30,826 bases of DNA from a virus (IMGVR_UViG_3300044622_000658:1-30826); one strand, 5' to 3'. Shown: positions 15,179 to 23,529, counted from the first letter of the stretch. Numbers and translations: made by a program. Notes: generated from the sequence alone by a model not told the origin.

Positions 15179-15531
15179 TTCACTGCCTCCAATAGAGCGG
15201 CGATGTTTGCTTCAAGCCTTCTTGCGTTTTCATCGCAAGACACCAGAGACAGGCCTTGCTCTTCTAGCGAGTCGTCTTGCGAACACCTTGTCCAGCGGTC
15301 AACGGACTCAAAGTAGATAGCGCAGTTGTTTTCCTTCGCTTCTTGGATCGCACGTTGCCTGTTTTTGAGTTTGCGAGGCCGTGTTGCGCTAGCGATGTCA
15401 ACGTAAACGCTGCGCACCCATGCGCCGTCTTCTTTTGCCTTCCAAGAGCAGCATTCGATTTGTCTTGCAAGCCCGTGGCCCCATGCTTGTTGCCGCGTGC
15501 TAACTCTCGCGTAGATGATGCACTGGGCCAT
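15175..15531 (-). CDS. Stand-alone serine recombinase catalytic domain (118 aa)
   Basis: YARVST at 7-12 gives the nucleophile S11 and R9. ESVDRWTRC (residues ~74-82) gives the Arg pair of the SxDRxxR active-site motif. The protein stops after about 118 residues, so the long E-helix and DNA-binding domain of resolvases and large serine integrases are missing. Base composition is visibly AT-richer than the neighbours, which suggests recent acquisition. Start ATG overlaps the helicase stop (TAATG). It could be a working small resolvase-like factor that needs a partner for DNA binding, or a decaying remnant; the frame is clean. Confidence 0.8.
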   Translation of the reverse strand: MAQCIIYARVSTRQQAWGHGLARQIECCSWKAKEDGAWVRSVYVDIASATRPRKLKNRQRAIQEAKENNCAIYFESVDRWTRCSQDDSLEEQGLSLVSCDENARRLEANIAALLEAVK

Positions 15532-17180
15532 TACAACACCTCCATGCGCGGCACACGCCTTCCGGCCTTGCCCTCGTTCACGACGTACAGATTCCGTCTC
15601 GCACGCGTCACGGCGACGTAGGCGATGCGGTGCTCCTCGTCTGCTTGGTCAGGGTTCTCCATGCCCTGCTCGACGCGGGAGCCGATCGTGGTCAGCACGG
15701 CGACGTTGTCGGCCTCGGCACCTTTGACCGAATGAATCGTTCCGACGCGGATGCGAGGGTTCGCCGCGAGTTCGGCCCCCCACGCCACTGCCTGCCGCCG
15801 CCACTGATCGCCGCGATCAACCAGCGAGCACCACGAGCCAGACCGGATCGCATCGATGCCAGCCTCGGCGACTCCGACGCTGGAAAGGTCGGACGCGAAG
15901 ATCGTGTCCCAATCGTCGCAGTGTTCCTTCGCCCAGCGCGTCTTTGTGCCTCGTGTCAGGATCGGCTGCTTGTCCTTGTTCGTCGTCGGCAGAAGTTCGA
16001 GAGCGTGCGCCCACTGCTTGCCGCTGATTGGCTCGTCTCGCTCCAGCGCAAAGAGCGCCTTGAGCCCGTCGCCTCGGTTCGTCGCACCGTCTGGCGACTT
16101 CACCCAGCGGCACGGCTTTCCGGCCACGTGCAGGGCCGCGATCATGCGTTTTGCGTGGTAGTTAGTACGCGCTAAAAAAAGCCAGTCCTCATTCGGATTG
16201 GCGATGCTGATCGGTTTTTCGAGGTCATCGGCCTCGAAAACGCACCCGACATGATCCGCTGGCGCGACGCCGCGATCGAAGTAGCCACGCTTCATCCTCC
16301 GCAAGCACCGCTCGCCGAGCTCAAGAATCGGAGCAGGGCAGCGGTAGGACTTCGGCATGGTCCGTTCCTTCGCGGCGGGCCAGCCGAGGAAGCAATCCGC
16401 CGACGATCCTGCGAAGCCGTAGATCGCCTGGAACGGATCGCCGACGACGTAGCACCACTTCACGCTCGGTGCCGTCACGAGACGCTTGCACACGATGTCG
16501 AGCAGCGGGCTCGCGTCCTGCTGCTCGTCGAACAGCCACGCCTCGACGGGCGGCAAGTAGCCTTCCGGCTCGACGCGGGAGATGCCGCTGGAAGGATCGA
16601 CACGAAGTCCAGCGAATCGCGTCAGCAGGTCGGTGAAGTCGAGCCGATCTTCGACGCGCTTCGCCATCTCGTACCGTTCGGATATGCGAACAATCGCCGC
16701 ATAGTCGGGAACGTCGTCATCCACGGATCGCATCCGCCTCACGACCTCGTCCAGCGGCATCAGCGACGACCGGCACAGCGACCAGCAGTTGAGCGAGGCA
16801 GAGACGACCGGATCGCCGATGAACCGCTGCCTTCCGACCTCGTCGTCCAACTCCGTCGAGAGCCGCACGCCGAGCACGTTGCTGATCCACTCCAGGTCTT
16901 TCTGCGTGTCGCCGATCAGTTGCCCCGGCTGCACCTCCAAGCATCGCTTGCAGGTCGAATGCACGGTGCGGAACCACCCCCGGCCCTCCAGCAGGCTCGG
17001 ATCGACGCCCCACGCCACGCTCGCCCGCCCGACCGCCTCGGCCCGCGCCGCCCGCGTGAAGCTCGCGAATCCAAGGCGAAGAGGGTCGTTGCCTAACTGC
17101 GGCAGGGCTCCCTCCATGATCCGCAACAACTCGGTCGTCTTTCCGCTGCCAGCGGCACCGATCAGTCTCGCTATCTTCAC
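15531..17180 (-). CDS. UvrD/Rep-type superfamily 1 DNA helicase (549 aa)
   Basis: I chose GTG at 17180: GAGGGG lies about six bases upstream and the protein then opens KIARLIGAAGSGKTT. Motifs in order are Walker A (8-15), Ia ASFTRAARAEA (39-49), RTVHS (71-75), LDFTDLL (180-186) and motif II FDEQQD (217-222). Motif III GDPFQAIYGFAG (248-259) and SYRCP (278-282) follow. Near the C-terminus are GTIHSVKGAEADNV (motif V) and YVAVTRARRNLY (motif VI). All ATPase motifs are intact. It is shorter than UvrD (about 720 aa), with reduced accessory subdomains. It probably unwinds DNA 3' to 5' at the phage fork or in recombination, next to the primase-polymerase. Confidence 0.9.
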   Translation of the reverse strand: MKIARLIGAAGSGKTTELLRIMEGALPQLGNDPLRLGFASFTRAARAEAVGRASVAWGVDPSLLEGRGWFRTVHSTCKRCLEVQPGQLIGDTQKDLEWISNVLGVRLSTELDDEVGRQRFIGDPVVSASLNCWSLCRSSLMPLDEVVRRMRSVDDDVPDYAAIVRISERYEMAKRVEDRLDFTDLLTRFAGLRVDPSSGISRVEPEGYLPPVEAWLFDEQQDASPLLDIVCKRLVTAPSVKWCYVVGDPFQAIYGFAGSSADCFLGWPAAKERTMPKSYRCPAPILELGERCLRRMKRGYFDRGVAPADHVGCVFEADDLEKPISIANPNEDWLFLARTNYHAKRMIAALHVAGKPCRWVKSPDGATNRGDGLKALFALERDEPISGKQWAHALELLPTTNKDKQPILTRGTKTRWAKEHCDDWDTIFASDLSSVGVAEAGIDAIRSGSWCSLVDRGDQWRRQAVAWGAELAANPRIRVGTIHSVKGAEADNVAVLTTIGSRVEQGMENPDQADEEHRIAYVAVTRARRNLYVVNEGKAGRRVPRMEVL

Positions 17181-17235
17181 GGGCACCCCCTCGCAGGAGT
17201 CATACAAAAAGTTGACACGATCTTTTTTTGGTTCC

Positions 17236-17366
17236 AAAAACCGTTTTCTCGCGGTTTTTCACGGCACGTTTGGTGCCGCGTTTTACGGCACCAAACGCAC
17301 GTTGACGGGAAAAACGAACTGCCGCGAAGCCTCAGGGGGTATGTATTTTTTTCCTATACAACGCCC
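17236..17366. other. Structured element A after the primase-polymerase gene
   Basis: The element is AT-rich against the local background and lies between the stop of the primase-polymerase and the helicase start. On the plus strand it holds an 8-bp hairpin (17236-17243 with 17252-17259) and a perfect 12-bp hairpin (17267-17278 with 17286-17297, loop CGTTTTA). An end box (17310-17366) with GAAAAACG, GCCGCGAAGCCT, a T-run and CTATA...ACGCCC follows and includes the primase stop codon. Element B at 26175-26303 has the same parts in the same order and spacing. Candidates are a replication origin, a structured RNA or terminator, or a recombination site. Confidence 0.6.
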
Positions 17367-19072
17367 TCGGCACGCTCCGTAGCCGCCATCTCCTCCAGCA
17401 CAGCGAACTCCCTCCGAGACCACACCACGTACGATTTGCGGGCTCCTCCGAGATGACGGTGTTCCCGGTGGGTGAAGTCCCGATCGCCTCCGATACGGGC
17501 CAGCAGACGCCTCTTGAGGGCAATCCGCTCACCGTCGTTCACCCGGTGCTGCCGCTCGATGTCCTCCCAGACTTTTCCCCACGCGAACCAGAGCGTGCCG
17601 TCCTGCCGCCACGACGCCCGTCCGGTCGGATCGGGTACGTCGTCGTCCGACGGCTGCGACGCCTGCGACAGCCGGTCGTAAAGCCATGTAGCCAGGAGCA
17701 CGTACCGCAGGCTCGATGCTCCTGGCTGCTCGTGGGACGGGTTGTCCAAGAGCTTCGCCTTGACGCCGCGAGCCGTGTGGCTCGTGCGTGCCTTGCCGTC
17801 GTCGTCGCGGGAGTCCACGACCTTGTAGCCGCCGTCCCAAATTTTCTTCCACCGCTTCGGATCATCGTCGAGCATCACCGTACCCGTCGCGGCCAGCACC
17901 TGCGCCGCCGTCTTCGTAGCAGAGCGGTACTGATCCACCGTCAGTGACACGTTGCCCGTGCCGTCGGCTGTGTGCTGACGCCACGCGGGAACGTGCAGCC
18001 GGTACTCCAGTGGGTCGGAGTGGACGACCGTCAGCCGCCATTCGCCCGGCCCCCACTCGGGATCGCTGCCGGAATCCGGCACGAGCGGTGCGAACGAAAG
18101 CCCGATCTCCGTGAACACCCGCTGCCATCCCTGCGTCGGAATCGCAGCCCCGGTGTTGCGCGGAGTAGGCGCGATCGTCGCCGCCGCAGCGATCGCGGCC
18201 CGCTCGTCCACGCCTGCCGATCGGTTCTTTCGCACCCACGAGATCGCCGAGCGATAGACCGCCACAATCTCGGAGTCTTCGAGCGGCGGCTTGCACATCA
18301 CGACGTTGACGGCACGCAACTTGAGCAGCAGGTCTTGCTGCTCGCGCTCGTCGTCGAGGTTCGGACCCGCACGAAACGCCTCCGAGACGGCGAAGCGGTG
18401 CAGTTCGTTGTTCCGCTCTCCGGTCTTCACGTCGCGGTGCAGCACCTCGCGCGCTGGCGACCTCGCGACGCTCGTCCGCAGTTGCCCGCTTCCGTCGTCA
18501 TTCCAGAGCAGGGCGACCAACTTCTCAGGAAGCGGCGCCAACTCTACGTCGTCCGGCGACAGTCCCGGAACCCACTCGTAGTAGACGCCGGTATGGTGCC
18601 GACTCGGCGGCAGCACCGACTGCGCCGCCTTGCCTCCGTTGCCGATACGAACCTCGATGCCGAGCGGCTTGCGAACCTGCACCGCAGGCAGACCCTCGTC
18701 CCAGCGGAACAACCGATGCGGACCACGACCGGCGCGATACGTCGGCGTCCAGACTTCACCCAGGCCGAGAGACTCCCACGCCGCCTTCGCATCGTCGTCG
18801 TCGAGCTCAACGTCAACGACGCCGGACGCAGGCCCGAGCAGAATTCCGATGTTGACCGGCTTGTTGCCCTGGAACCACGACAGGATCGTCTCCTCGTCGT
18901 CCGATGCGTGCAGTTGCCAGCCGTCTCCTCCAGCCGGATGCTTGCCCGGCGTCCCGCAGTCCTTGCCTTTCCAGCAGGTGCAGACCTTTGGCTCGGTGAC
19001 GCCGTAGAGCGGCACCAACTTCCATCCGCGCGCCGCATACGAGAGCGCGACGTTCACAATCGACGTGGTCAT
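17354..19072 (-). CDS. Bifunctional primase-polymerase (PrimPol, AEP superfamily)
   Basis: The product has 572 aa from ATG at 19072 (GGAGGA upstream). The N-terminal Prim-Pol domain spans about 5-190. It has a zinc-type insert (C31, C33, C39, PGKHP at 42-46), catalytic acids in VVDVELDD (D87, E89), GPHRLFRW (118-125), LGIEVR (137-142) and LPPSRHHTGVYYEW (154-167). Residues ~215-290 resemble the PriCT-1 region (LKLRAVNVVMCKPPLEDSEI). The last ~280 residues match no motif I know, and there is no Walker A, so no helicase is fused. The enzyme should make primers and extend them; unwinding would come from the separate SF1 and SNF2 proteins. Its stop codon lies inside structured element A. Confidence 0.88.
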   Translation of the reverse strand: MTTSIVNVALSYAARGWKLVPLYGVTEPKVCTCWKGKDCGTPGKHPAGGDGWQLHASDDEETILSWFQGNKPVNIGILLGPASGVVDVELDDDDAKAAWESLGLGEVWTPTYRAGRGPHRLFRWDEGLPAVQVRKPLGIEVRIGNGGKAAQSVLPPSRHHTGVYYEWVPGLSPDDVELAPLPEKLVALLWNDDGSGQLRTSVARSPAREVLHRDVKTGERNNELHRFAVSEAFRAGPNLDDEREQQDLLLKLRAVNVVMCKPPLEDSEIVAVYRSAISWVRKNRSAGVDERAAIAAAATIAPTPRNTGAAIPTQGWQRVFTEIGLSFAPLVPDSGSDPEWGPGEWRLTVVHSDPLEYRLHVPAWRQHTADGTGNVSLTVDQYRSATKTAAQVLAATGTVMLDDDPKRWKKIWDGGYKVVDSRDDDGKARTSHTARGVKAKLLDNPSHEQPGASSLRYVLLATWLYDRLSQASQPSDDDVPDPTGRASWRQDGTLWFAWGKVWEDIERQHRVNDGERIALKRRLLARIGGDRDFTHREHRHLGGARKSYVVWSRREFAVLEEMAATERAEGVV

Positions 19073-19094
19073 GATTCCTCCGTGTGATGAGAGC

Positions 19095-19124
19095 CCCCCC
19101 GCCGCGTCTCCACGCGGCGGGGGG
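19095..19124. terminator. Perfect 13-bp GC hairpin before the primase-polymerase gene
   Basis: Arms 19095-19107 and 19112-19124 pair perfectly with a 4-base loop (CTCC). The hairpin sits between the stop of the 253-aa gene at 19153 and the primase ribosome-binding site. No T-run follows, so attenuation or mRNA processing is likelier than classic termination. Confidence 0.5.
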
Positions 19125-19152
19125 TACATGCGACCGACGAGTCAATCCGTGA

Positions 19153-19914
19153 CTACGCCGCATCCTGCGGCACGTCGATCTGAGTCGCCACGCGGGACAG
19201 CGGCACCGTGTAGAGCCGCTTCACGATCTCGCCCTCCTCCTTCGAGAGCGTGCCGGTGAGCTTCGGCACGATCTGCGAGTAGGGCTGGCCGCCCGCGTTT
19301 TCAACCCGGTCGAGCGTCAGGCTGACCACCGCGCGGAAGTGCGGCACCGGAAGCCGCTTCACGAACGGCGTCACAGTCTTCAGCGACCCCGGCCCAGCCG
19401 TGACCAGCAGCGGCCACGCCTCGTCCTGCCGCAGCACGGCGAGCAGCCTGCTCTCCTTGCACCGCTTGCCGCGACCGGACTTGCTCGTGCCGTACTGGTT
19501 GTACGGAAGCCTCGTCCAGTCATAGAGCCGGTCGCCCACGCGACACGACTCCAACGCATCCTCGTCGAGGTCGCCGATGTCGTCGTTGACCCTGACCGCA
19601 GTCATGAGGTCATACGAGACGAGCACCGGAGACACCTTGCCCTGCGGCTCCTCGCTTCCCCACAGCGTGCCACGCACGCCGTAGTAGACGAGCACGCCGT
19701 CGATGGACTTGGCACTCTGCTCGTTGTTGCCGCTGTCCATCCACGACCAGACCTTGCCGCCGCCAGCGGGCGTCGGCACGCGGGGAAGGTCCGACGCATT
19801 GAGCGTCTCGCCCGGCCCCAGGTTCGCCATCAGAGCCTCGCGCACGTCCGAGTCAGGACGCAGTGCGAGAAACTTGGAGTCAGTCCCAGTAATCAACTCA
19901 CCTGTCGGTGCCAT
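19153..19914 (-). CDS. Phage replication-module protein, candidate ssDNA-binding protein (253 aa)
   Basis: ATG at 19914 is preceded by AAAGGAG; the longer in-frame reading covers only intergenic sequence. The protein is mixed alpha/beta with a tryptophan- and glycine-containing core (GGGKVWSWMDSG, VRGTLWGSEEPQG, LLVTAGPGSLKTVTPF, FRAVVSLTLDRV). It lacks enzymatic motifs. Placement between the coiled-coil protein and the primase-polymerase, and the beta-rich pattern, make a single-stranded DNA-binding role plausible. That is inference; no family was recognised with certainty. Confidence 0.6.
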   Translation of the reverse strand: MAPTGELITGTDSKFLALRPDSDVREALMANLGPGETLNASDLPRVPTPAGGGKVWSWMDSGNNEQSAKSIDGVLVYYGVRGTLWGSEEPQGKVSPVLVSYDLMTAVRVNDDIGDLDEDALESCRVGDRLYDWTRLPYNQYGTSKSGRGKRCKESRLLAVLRQDEAWPLLVTAGPGSLKTVTPFVKRLPVPHFRAVVSLTLDRVENAGGQPYSQIVPKLTGTLSKEEGEIVKRLYTVPLSRVATQIDVPQDAA

Positions 19915-19946
19915 CGTGGCACTCCTTTCTTTGAGGATAGAAACGA

Positions 19947-19960
19947 TACCCGAACAATCA
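19947..19960 (-). promoter_or_regulatory. TGATTGTTCGGGTA motif
   Basis: It overlaps the stop codon of the coiled-coil gene and lies 33 bases before the next start. Related copies occur in front of other early genes (23530, 23586, 25057). It could be a protein-binding site or a transcript signal. No -10 box follows at a normal distance. Confidence 0.45.
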
Positions 19961-20416
19961 ACCGAGCGTGCGATGCGACAGCCGCATCTCACGGAACTCC
20001 GAAATCAAACCCTCGAACGGCGTGCCCTCGGCCAGCCCGCCTTCGGTGCCGTCCTGTCCGCGCCGCTCCTCCAGCAACCAACTCTTCAAGCTCGCCGTGT
20101 TGACCGACACGAGCTCGGGGCAGGCTTCGCTGGCGATCTCCAGCACCCTCTCCTTGTTCTCGGTCGGAATCGACACCGCGAAGAACTCCCGCACGAACCA
20201 CGACTTGCCCGCCGCCCGCACGCCGTCGAGGCCCGAAAGCGACAACTGCTCGACGGCGAGCGACTCCACTCCTTTCAGTTCCTTGCTCACCTTCGCCAGT
20301 TCCGCCGAGATGCGGTCCTTGGCGTCCTGCAACTCGGCCACGCGCTCCAGCAGTTTCGACAACTGCATGGATTGTTCGTGCTGTCCGTCGATCTCGTCTT
20401 CAAATCTAGTGCTCAT
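19958..20416 (-). CDS. Coiled-coil phage protein next to recombination genes (152 aa)
   Basis: Residues 8-50 form a heptad-rich helix (QLSKLLERVAELQDAKDRIS, ELAKVSKELKG). The C-terminal half is mixed alpha/beta (VSIPTENKERVLEIA, SVNTASLKSWLLEER). This layout occurs in small phage proteins beside exonuclease or helicase genes, some of them host-nuclease inhibitors; I cannot assign a family. ATG at 20416 overlaps the SNF2 stop. Confidence 0.6.
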   Translation of the reverse strand: MSTRFEDEIDGQHEQSMQLSKLLERVAELQDAKDRISAELAKVSKELKGVESLAVEQLSLSGLDGVRAAGKSWFVREFFAVSIPTENKERVLEIASEACPELVSVNTASLKSWLLEERRGQDGTEGGLAEGTPFEGLISEFREMRLSHRTLG

Positions 20417-21825
20417 GCCACCGACTCCTGTCTCGGCGTCAACCGTTGCAGCACCGCCTCGACGACGTGCCGACGCTCCCGTAGTGCCGCATACACCTGT
20501 GCGTCCACCGTGCCCTCGCAGACGAGGTGGTAGTACCGCACGCATCGCGTCTGCCCAGGCCGCCGCAGCCGTGCCAGACTCTGCTCGTAGTCGCCTAGGC
20601 TGAAGCCGAGCGAGTAGTAGAAGGCGTAAGCGGCACGCGAGCAGTCGATGCCGACGCCGCCTGACTGCATCTGCACGCCGAGAATGACCGCGTCGCCTCG
20701 CTGCCACCGTTCGAGGTCTTTCCGCTCGCCGGATACCTCGGCGTACTCGCGGCCCAACTCGCGTGCCACGGCGGCAACGTCTTCGAGGTCGGAGCGAAAC
20801 CGGCAGAACACGACCACCGGCTCGGTCACCGGCAGGTCTTCAAGACGATCGGCCAGCACCATCCGCTTCGCTGGCGTGCCGTCGATCGGCACGACCTCGG
20901 CACTGCCGTCGATGCGGGCATATCCGCCGGTCGCCTGCTGCATCCGCAGGAGCTTCGTGAGCGCGTTCGCCGCCGTGACCGTCCCAGACTCGATCTCCGC
21001 GACCATCTCCGATTCGAGCGACCGATAGAACCGCTGAACCTTCGGCGACAACTCGACCGGCAGCGTCTCATGAATCGCCTCGGGCAGGTCGAGCACCTCG
21101 TCTGCCGTGACGCGGAACGAGTGTGCGTCGAGCTTCACCGTCAACTCGTCTTGGTTTTTCCAGTACTTCACCTTCGATGGAAACCTCGTGTCGCACTCTG
21201 CGAATCGAGCCCGCATCCTCGCGAACGAAGTGCCGTACACCTGCGGATCGAGGAACCGAAACTGCCCGTACAGGTCGAGCGGCGAGTGCGGCATCGGCGT
21301 CCCGGTGAGGCACAGCCTCCTCGCATGCGGCTGTTTCGCAGCAAGCCTCGCGAGATATCGACTCGCGGCACCGCCCGGTGCCTTGATCCGATGCGACTCG
21401 TCCAGCACGATCGCCGCCCACTTGACTGACTCGATCGTCGGAGCCAGAGCCGAACGCCAGATCGACTCGTAGTTCGTCACGGCGACGAGGCACTTTCCGC
21501 CCGCGACCGATAAAGCAGACTGCAGCCGCTCGGCTCGCTGCTTGCCGGTGCCACGGGACAGGTCGAGAAAGACCAGCGGATGCCGCATCGCGTCGAGGGC
21601 CAGCAGGGCCGCGAACGTCTTGCCGGTGCCCATGTCCATCGCGAGCATTCCGGCGTGCCGCTCGGCGTACCATGCCGCCGCCTGCGACTGATGCGACCAC
21701 GCGGCCAACTCACCTCGCGTCGCGGCCTCGACGACGCGCCCCCAGGCCGGTGCGACGGCCTGGGGGCAGACAACGAGCAGATGCGGACGCCGCTTCATGC
21801 GATCGAACGAGTCGTGCCAACTCAT
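20413..21825 (-). CDS. SNF2/SF2-type DNA helicase with a displaced N-terminal block (470 aa)
   Basis: ATG at 21825 has AGGAGA seven bases upstream. Core motifs are HQ (45-46), Walker A LAMDMGTGKT (61-70), TNYESIW (117-123), motif II LDESH (141-145), motif III LTGTP (173-177) and the C-terminal QSLARLRRPGQ, so both RecA lobes are complete. Oddly, LLVVCPQAVAPAW (16-28), the strand and loop that in this family follow Walker A, lies before the HQ motif. After Walker A only a short HPLVFLDLSRGTGKQRAERL links to the NYE motif. A perfect 11-bp inverted repeat (21739-21766) sits inside the displaced block. The likely role is remodelling or unwinding at forks or recombination intermediates. Confidence 0.86.
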   Translation of the reverse strand: MSWHDSFDRMKRRPHLLVVCPQAVAPAWGRVVEAATRGELAAWSHQSQAAAWYAERHAGMLAMDMGTGKTFAALLALDAMRHPLVFLDLSRGTGKQRAERLQSALSVAGGKCLVAVTNYESIWRSALAPTIESVKWAAIVLDESHRIKAPGGAASRYLARLAAKQPHARRLCLTGTPMPHSPLDLYGQFRFLDPQVYGTSFARMRARFAECDTRFPSKVKYWKNQDELTVKLDAHSFRVTADEVLDLPEAIHETLPVELSPKVQRFYRSLESEMVAEIESGTVTAANALTKLLRMQQATGGYARIDGSAEVVPIDGTPAKRMVLADRLEDLPVTEPVVVFCRFRSDLEDVAAVARELGREYAEVSGERKDLERWQRGDAVILGVQMQSGGVGIDCSRAAYAFYYSLGFSLGDYEQSLARLRRPGQTRCVRYYHLVCEGTVDAQVYAALRERRHVVEAVLQRLTPRQESVA

Positions 21826-21841
21826 TGGTCTTCTCCTGTTT

Positions 21842-22126
21842 TCAACCGTCGCTCATCGGTCCAGCCTTGCCACCAGCGCGAAGCACCTGCCGACTCTGCG
21901 ACTCGATGCTCCCGTCGCACGTCCACTGCTTGAGCTCTACCTTCGGCTCGTGCTCGCGAATCCACCCGCGCAGCAACCTCGCGTACTCGATCGCTTCGCC
22001 GAGCAGCTTCTCTTGGTTGCACCGACTGCCGTGTTGGGCGAGGTACTCCAATCGCCCGACGACGATGTCGATCGCCGAGCCGACGCCGAGAACCGAACGC
22101 TCGCCGGTCTTGACATGCCAGTTCAC
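21842..22126 (-). CDS. Hypothetical 94-aa protein
   Basis: GTG at 22126 forms GTGA with the upstream stop, and GGAGG in the last codons of that gene is the ribosome-binding site. The longer in-frame reading is shadow of the upstream gene. The product is largely helical (AIDIVVGRLEYLAQHG, KLLGEAIEYARLLRGWI) with a short polar tail. I recognise no family. Confidence 0.62.
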   Translation of the reverse strand: MNWHVKTGERSVLGVGSAIDIVVGRLEYLAQHGSRCNQEKLLGEAIEYARLLRGWIREHEPKVELKQWTCDGSIESQSRQVLRAGGKAGPMSDG

Positions 22127-22398
22127 GCTGCCACCTCCATCTGCAACTCGTCGATCTTTCTGCGGCACATCGCCGCGAACTGCTCTTCGAGACGCCCGAG
22201 CCCTGCGATCGCTTCGGCAACGGCTTCCTCTCTCGTGGCGAACACGGGCTCGTCCTCACGCCCGTAGTTCGGATCGACCCTGCCAGTGGCGAGATCCCGA
22301 TACATCGTCTTGCCCTGCCACTCGACCGGCTCGACTTCTTGAATGCTGGCCACCACCCTCTGGTCGTAAGACGACACGAACACGTAGACCCGAAACAT
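22123..22398 (-). CDS. Hypothetical 91-aa protein
   Basis: ATG at 22398 has GGAG upstream and follows the terminator hairpin, so this is the first gene after a transcript end. The N-terminus is a small beta sheet (FRVYVFVSSYDQRVV, PVEWQGKTMYRDL). The C-terminus is helical and acidic (TREEAVAEAIAGLGRLEEQF). The C-terminal EVAA is written with GGAGGTGGC, doubling as the next ribosome-binding site. Function unknown. Confidence 0.62.
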   Translation of the reverse strand: MFRVYVFVSSYDQRVVASIQEVEPVEWQGKTMYRDLATGRVDPNYGREDEPVFATREEAVAEAIAGLGRLEEQFAAMCRRKIDELQMEVAA

Positions 22399-22425
22399 GA
22401 CTCGCACTCCATGCGTCCGTTCGTT

Positions 22426-22479
22426 TGAAAAAAGAGCCCGGCGGGGCGGGAGAACGGAGGAAACCCGCTCCCGCCGGGC
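22426..22479 (-). terminator. Rho-independent terminator after the DUF932 gene
   Basis: On the minus strand a 15-bp stem (22464-22479 with 22436-22450, one bulge) is followed by CTTTTTT. This is the clearest intrinsic terminator in the window and closes the early transcript ending with the DUF932 gene. Confidence 0.8.
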
Positions 22480-22510
22480 GAGCCGCCTTGCGGCGACGTC
22501 TGGCGGAGGA

Positions 22511-23509
22511 CTAGACCGCCATCTCGACTGCACTGGCCCATGCCCGCTCCTTAAAGGAGTGAGCCGAACCAAAGAGGCACGAGCGGAACTTCCGCTCCAT
22601 CCGCTGCTCACCGCGACCCGTCACGCGGAGCTCGTGGTCGGCCCACTCGCTCGCCGCGTTGTAGGCCGTCCACACGTTTGCCTTGAATCCGCCCTCGTTC
22701 GTCGGCAACGCGAACCGATCCCACAATTGGCCAAGAACCTTCTCGCGATTCTTGTCGCTGCGGTTTTCGACCAGTCCGCCGAAGTAGTCGCTAACCTGTT
22801 GCGTGTTGAGCGACTTCGCCAGCATCGACCGAGCCGCTTGCGCGAACTCGTCGTGGCTCTTGCCGATCACGCCGAGCAACTCCTTCGCCTTCTGCACACG
22901 CTTGCCGAGGCTTCCGGCTGTGTGGAACAGCTTGAGGCCGAGCGGCAGGCCCGCGTCGGACTTGTTGCTGTCCACCTCGCTGATCGCCAGCCGCAGAGTA
23001 TTAGCACAGACGACCCGCACCGAGGTCGGAAACAGCCGCACAGCTCCGGTGCCCGCGTGGTTGTTCGTGATCAGCACGTACCTGTCGAGAACGTCGCGGT
23101 CGCAGACTTCAAGGTTGCCGGGGAGCTTCGCGAGCATCCACACGTCCTTCCCGCCACGCAGCGAGCCGCACGTGTGCCAGATCGCCAACTGCTCACCAAC
23201 CACCTCGTCCATCCACGCGAACGCGTCGCGGTTCTGCAACGGCTGATATCGCAGCCCCACCGCGCCGAGAGCCTTGCCAGTGTCCGTCCGCATCGTCGCC
23301 CGGTGCTTGTCGATGAGCTGATGCGTTCCGTCGGGCATGATCGCCGCGAGGTCGGTCAGGGCCACCGCCCAGTCGAGCCCGGCGATCCGCAGGGCATCGG
23401 CCGAGGTCTGCGCCTCGCTGACGACCGTGCCGAACCCGTGCCACGCTGGCTGGTAGGCGAACATCGCCGATCCCTGGGCCTGCGTCGTAAAGTCGATTTC
23501 GTGAGCCAC
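22511..23509 (-). CDS. DUF932 phage/plasmid-like protein (332 aa)
   Basis: GTG at 23509 with GGAGGG eight bases upstream. The order of motifs fits DUF932: WHGFGTVVSE (23-32), DWAVALTDL, VGLRYQPLQNRDAFAWMDEVV, DRYVLITNNHAGTGAVRLFPTSVRVVC split by short loops, then a helical C-terminal half. Members are common in phages and plasmids beside replication and recombination genes; their function is not established. Two copies of the GATTGTT motif lie directly upstream and a strong terminator lies downstream. Confidence 0.86.
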   Translation of the reverse strand: MAHEIDFTTQAQGSAMFAYQPAWHGFGTVVSEAQTSADALRIAGLDWAVALTDLAAIMPDGTHQLIDKHRATMRTDTGKALGAVGLRYQPLQNRDAFAWMDEVVGEQLAIWHTCGSLRGGKDVWMLAKLPGNLEVCDRDVLDRYVLITNNHAGTGAVRLFPTSVRVVCANTLRLAISEVDSNKSDAGLPLGLKLFHTAGSLGKRVQKAKELLGVIGKSHDEFAQAARSMLAKSLNTQQVSDYFGGLVENRSDKNREKVLGQLWDRFALPTNEGGFKANVWTAYNAASEWADHELRVTGRGEQRMERKFRSCLFGSAHSFKERAWASAVEMAV

Positions 23510-23529
23510 AGTCAGAGCCCTCCGTTAGT

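Noticed and set aside
16684-16700. Sixth GATTGTTCG copy inside the SF1 helicase gene
   Set aside because: It is coding, differs after GATTGTTCG and is not near any start; treated as a chance match.
17181-17237. Extending the SF1 helicase to an ATG at 17237
   Set aside because: The extra 19 residues precede the normal family start, no ribosome-binding site lies in front, and a good one precedes GTG 17180.
21739-21766. Internal terminator in the SNF2 gene
   Set aside because: The perfect 11-bp hairpin is inside coding sequence near the start and is not followed by a T-run; kept only as a note on the displaced block.
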